Shown: in pieces, positions 34,244 to 35,884 of the stretch | Position numbering within the stretch: position 1 is the first letter of the stretch | Layout of the letters: every line of letters starts with the position of its first letter | Assembly (NCBI GenBank): GCA_030667765.1 | Contig: DAOUVF010000001.1 | Location: 1 to 35,884, forward strand | Origin: Bacteroides sp. | Lineage (GTDB): Bacteria; Bacteroidota; Bacteroidia; Bacteroidales; SM23-62 | Length of the DNA: 35,884 nt | Reading direction: 5' to 3' | Translations under genes and position numbers: made by a program | Notes under the pieces: model-generated | Database searches by the model: none | The model's input: only the letters and a program-made list of their open reading frames with translations | What the model was told of the DNA's origin: nothing

Positions 34244-35431
34244 CTAGAAAAGATTGACAGGGTTCAATCTCAGAAATTCCTGCCAGGGTATGCCTCCCTC
34301 CCCGACAAGAATTGATTTTTCAGGTTTGAATTTTCTGCTAAAGGCATCCATACCATGCGTTTTACCGGGGGTACCGCTTTTTACCTCCAGCGCAATGATC
34401 CTGCCGTCATATTCAAGTATAAAATCAACCTCATGGTTACCATGTCTCCAGTAAAACAATTTGTAATGCTGAGTCATCGAATGGTTGAGCAAATGTGCTC
34501 CAATAGCAGATTCAACCCAACTGCCCCAATTTTCGTGGCTGTTGACAATTACATTCATTCCGGATATCTGCTGAGCAGATATAAGCGCTGTGTTATGAAC
34601 CTGAAATTTCGGACTTGATGCACGTTGTCTTATAATAGCCGGGCTGTATTTCTCCAAACCTCCAATTAATCCCGCCGTATCCAGTAAATTCAAATAATGG
34701 GCAAGGGTAGTAGTATTTCCTGCTTCCTGCAACTGTCCCATAATTTTATTGTACGATAATATCTGACCTGATAATGTACACCCCAATTCAAACAATCTTC
34801 TCATGAGTGCAGGCTTATCCACCCTTGTAAGAAGCAGTATGTCCCTGAATATACTTGTTTCGATAAGTGATTCCCTTATGTACTGTTTCCATCTTTCCTC
34901 GTCGGCAATCAAATCGGCTCCACCAGGATATCCACCATACCATACATATTGTTCAGGTGTAAATCCAAAAGCCTCTTGCATTTCTGCAAATGTCCAATGT
35001 CCAACATAGAGGGTCTCAAACCTTCCAGCCAAAGATTCCGTTAATCCTCTCTGAATCAGTAATCTGGAAGATCCAAGGAGAATCACTTTCAGTCCGGTTT
35101 TATTCCGGGTATCTTCATCCCATAGTTTTTTTACTATTTCACTCCATCCCTGTATTTTCTGTATCTCGTCTATAACGAGTACACCTTCATTCTTTCCAGA
35201 ATCAGTAAGCATTGCCCTGGCAGCATTCCATTGTTGCTCCAACCAAAAAACCTGATCAGCAAACACTGCATCTGAAGAGGCATAATAATATGGTAGTGAA
35301 ATCTGTTCAGAAAATTGGTTTACTAAAGTGGTTTTACCTACCTGTCTTGGACCGTATACTACCTGTATATGACGTCTTGGTTCAGATTTAATACGTTTTG
35401 CAAGTATTTGTTTATTAATACGTTCGTACAT
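34244..35431 (-). CDS. AAA_14/DUF4143 ATPase
   Basis: 395 residues from ATG 35431 (MYERINKQILAKRI, the usual start of this family). The frame extends to a TTG at 35467, but that adds the palindrome-encoded LLNILSKLKI. Walker A is GPRQVGKTTL and Walker B VLVIDEIQKI; the C-terminal DUF4143 part shows LAHYLNLLDTAGLIGGLEKY and a nuclease-like E-VDFI...EVKSG motif (HEVDFILEYDGRIIALEVKSG). These ATPases are scattered widely in Bacteroidota and archaea, often in variable regions; their role is not established. It converges on the DUF4185-like gene with a 6-bp gap. Confidence 0.88.
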   Translation of the reverse strand: MYERINKQILAKRIKSEPRRHIQVVYGPRQVGKTTLVNQFSEQISLPYYYASSDAVFADQVFWLEQQWNAARAMLTDSGKNEGVLVIDEIQKIQGWSEIVKKLWDEDTRNKTGLKVILLGSSRLLIQRGLTESLAGRFETLYVGHWTFAEMQEAFGFTPEQYVWYGGYPGGADLIADEERWKQYIRESLIETSIFRDILLLTRVDKPALMRRLFELGCTLSGQILSYNKIMGQLQEAGNTTTLAHYLNLLDTAGLIGGLEKYSPAIIRQRASSPKFQVHNTALISAQQISGMNVIVNSHENWGSWVESAIGAHLLNHSMTQHYKLFYWRHGNHEVDFILEYDGRIIALEVKSGTPGKTHGMDAFSRKFKPEKSILVGEGGIPWQEFLRLNPVNLF

Positions 35432-35438
35432 AATTTTC

Positions 35439-35464
35439 AATTTGCTCAATATATTGAGCAAATT
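35439..35464. promoter_or_regulatory. 26-bp perfect palindrome before the AAA_14/DUF4143 gene
   Basis: The half-site AATTTGCTCAATA is followed directly by its exact reverse complement, with no spacer. The palindrome ends 8 bp before ATG 35431 and abuts a minus-strand TTATTTTG (35472-35465), one base off a -7 box, so it would overlap the transcription start. This fits an operator for a dimeric repressor, or an RNA hairpin at the ribosome-binding site. Confidence 0.6.
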
Positions 35465-35523
35465 CAAAATAAACTGGTAAACTGGCTCTAATACAATTGA
35501 TCTTTTGCTGGCTCAATCCATAA

Positions 35524-35640
35524 CACAATGATTCCAGAATAGAAATCACCATTGAATACTGGGGAGGTACTTCAGATTTTAAATGAAGAATTATACCGCT
35601 TGATGAGGCAATGTTGAAAATGAACTGACTTTTAATCTGC
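35524..35640 (+). pseudogene. Decayed fragment of the lipocalin-like lipoprotein gene
   Basis: The plus-strand frame reads NDSRIEITIEYWGGTSDFK, then a stop, then RIIPLDEAMLKMN. This aligns without gaps with NDSIIEITVDYWGGTAEYTWKVLSIDELTLKII of the intact gene at 27818-28243, with the tryptophan codon TGG turned into TGA. A stop (35521-35523) precedes the fragment, and the 5' two thirds of the gene are missing. DNA identity is high over the core (GAAATCACC... GGGGAGGTAC). It is a remnant, not an expressed gene. Confidence 0.75.
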
Positions 35641-35642
35641 GA

Positions 35643-35884
35643 TTATTCCAGTGTTTGAATTTTAATATTTCTCCAGGAGACTTTTATTCCGCCACCCGAA
35701 TGAATTTGCAATGCTATACTGCCAGATCCCTCACCTATCTTGTCATCTGTTAATGTGATCATCTCCTGACCATTCAACCAGGTAGTAACCTTGTCATCCA
35801 CGACCCGGATTTTCATTGTATTCCAATCTTCGTATTTCAGGGCCTTGTCTTTTTCCGGGTCAGGTTTTATTATCCATCCCCGGC
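35643..35884 (-). CDS. DUF1080 (3-keto-disaccharide hydrolase-type) protein, C-terminal part only
   Basis: The minus-strand frame enters from the right edge and ends at TAA 35645-35643. The 80 visible residues (KYEDWNTMKIRVVDDKVTTWLNGQEM, then EGSGSIALQIHSGGGIKVSWRNIKIQTLE) are the typical end of a DUF1080 concanavalin-like domain. In Bacteroidota these are secreted proteins in glycan-degradation gene sets, some acting on 3-keto-glycosides. The 5' part, signal peptide and neighbours are outside the window. Confidence 0.82.
   Translation of the reverse strand, partial: RGWIIKPDPEKDKALKYEDWNTMKIRVVDDKVTTWLNGQEMITLTDDKIGEGSGSIALQIHSGGGIKVSWRNIKIQTLE

Noticed and set aside
34244..35431. AAA_14/DUF4143 ATPase as part of a defence system or mobile element
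   Set aside because: There is no toxin, nuclease, transposase or repeat structure next to it, and these ATPases occur alone very often.

Overview
The window looks like a chromosomal segment of a Bacteroidota bacterium, most likely an uncultured Bacteroidales/Marinilabiliales-type organism. The reasons are promoters of the TTTG-N19/20-TAnnTTTG type, many lipoproteins with short lipoboxes, greA beside a HIT gene, a GT3-type glycogen synthase fused to an alpha-glucan phosphorylase, and a PL6/sulfatase cluster. No lineage call was made by database search.

Layout. Positions 1-1917 (minus) hold a bifunctional-nuclease-domain protein followed by a nucleoside transporter that runs off the left edge. 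Positions 2071-5161 (plus) are rplU-rpmA-serS plus a translationally coupled EamA-type exporter. Positions 5169-7034 (plus) hold a frameshifted S41 peptidase lipoprotein and ruvC. Positions 7035-8851 (minus) hold HIT, greA and two small envelope proteins; a lipoprotein with a C-terminal CPCC motif diverges from them (8855-9379). ahcY and ribF are on the minus strand (9376-11823).

Positions 11929-23016 are a glycogen locus. glgB (plus) converges on a four-gene minus-strand operon read in the order debranching enzyme, GT4 glucosyltransferase, GH57 amylase, and a 1413-residue glycogen synthase-phosphorylase fusion. Together these supply chain elongation (GT3 and GT4), branching (GlgB), debranching (GDE), phosphorolysis (GT35) and an extra 4-alpha-glucan enzyme (GH57). 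No ADP-glucose pyrophosphorylase gene is in the window.

Positions 23206-27737 (plus) hold a frameshifted gatB, two tandem TlpA-like lipoproteins (the second without its redox cysteines) and lpxH. Positions 27818-35884 are accessory and more AT-rich: a lipocalin-like lipoprotein, a PL6 polysaccharide lyase, an S1 sulfatase, a beta-propeller lipoprotein, a DUF4185-like secreted protein, an AAA_14/DUF4143 ATPase with a 26-bp palindrome at its start, a decayed copy of the lipocalin-like gene, and a DUF1080 protein cut by the right edge. This is probably a degradation module for an acidic, perhaps sulfated, polysaccharide; no SusC/SusD pair is visible.

Both frameshifts lie at mononucleotide runs (G3 and A7), so an assembly or sequencing indel is a serious possibility. 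I saw no tRNA, rRNA, CRISPR array or insertion sequence. I found no convincing wholly new system. The most unusual items are the synthase-phosphorylase fusion, the shared Lys/Ala-rich tails on bL21 and the GH57 enzyme, the cysteine-less TlpA paralogue, and the decayed lipocalin-like copy bracketing the polysaccharide cluster.
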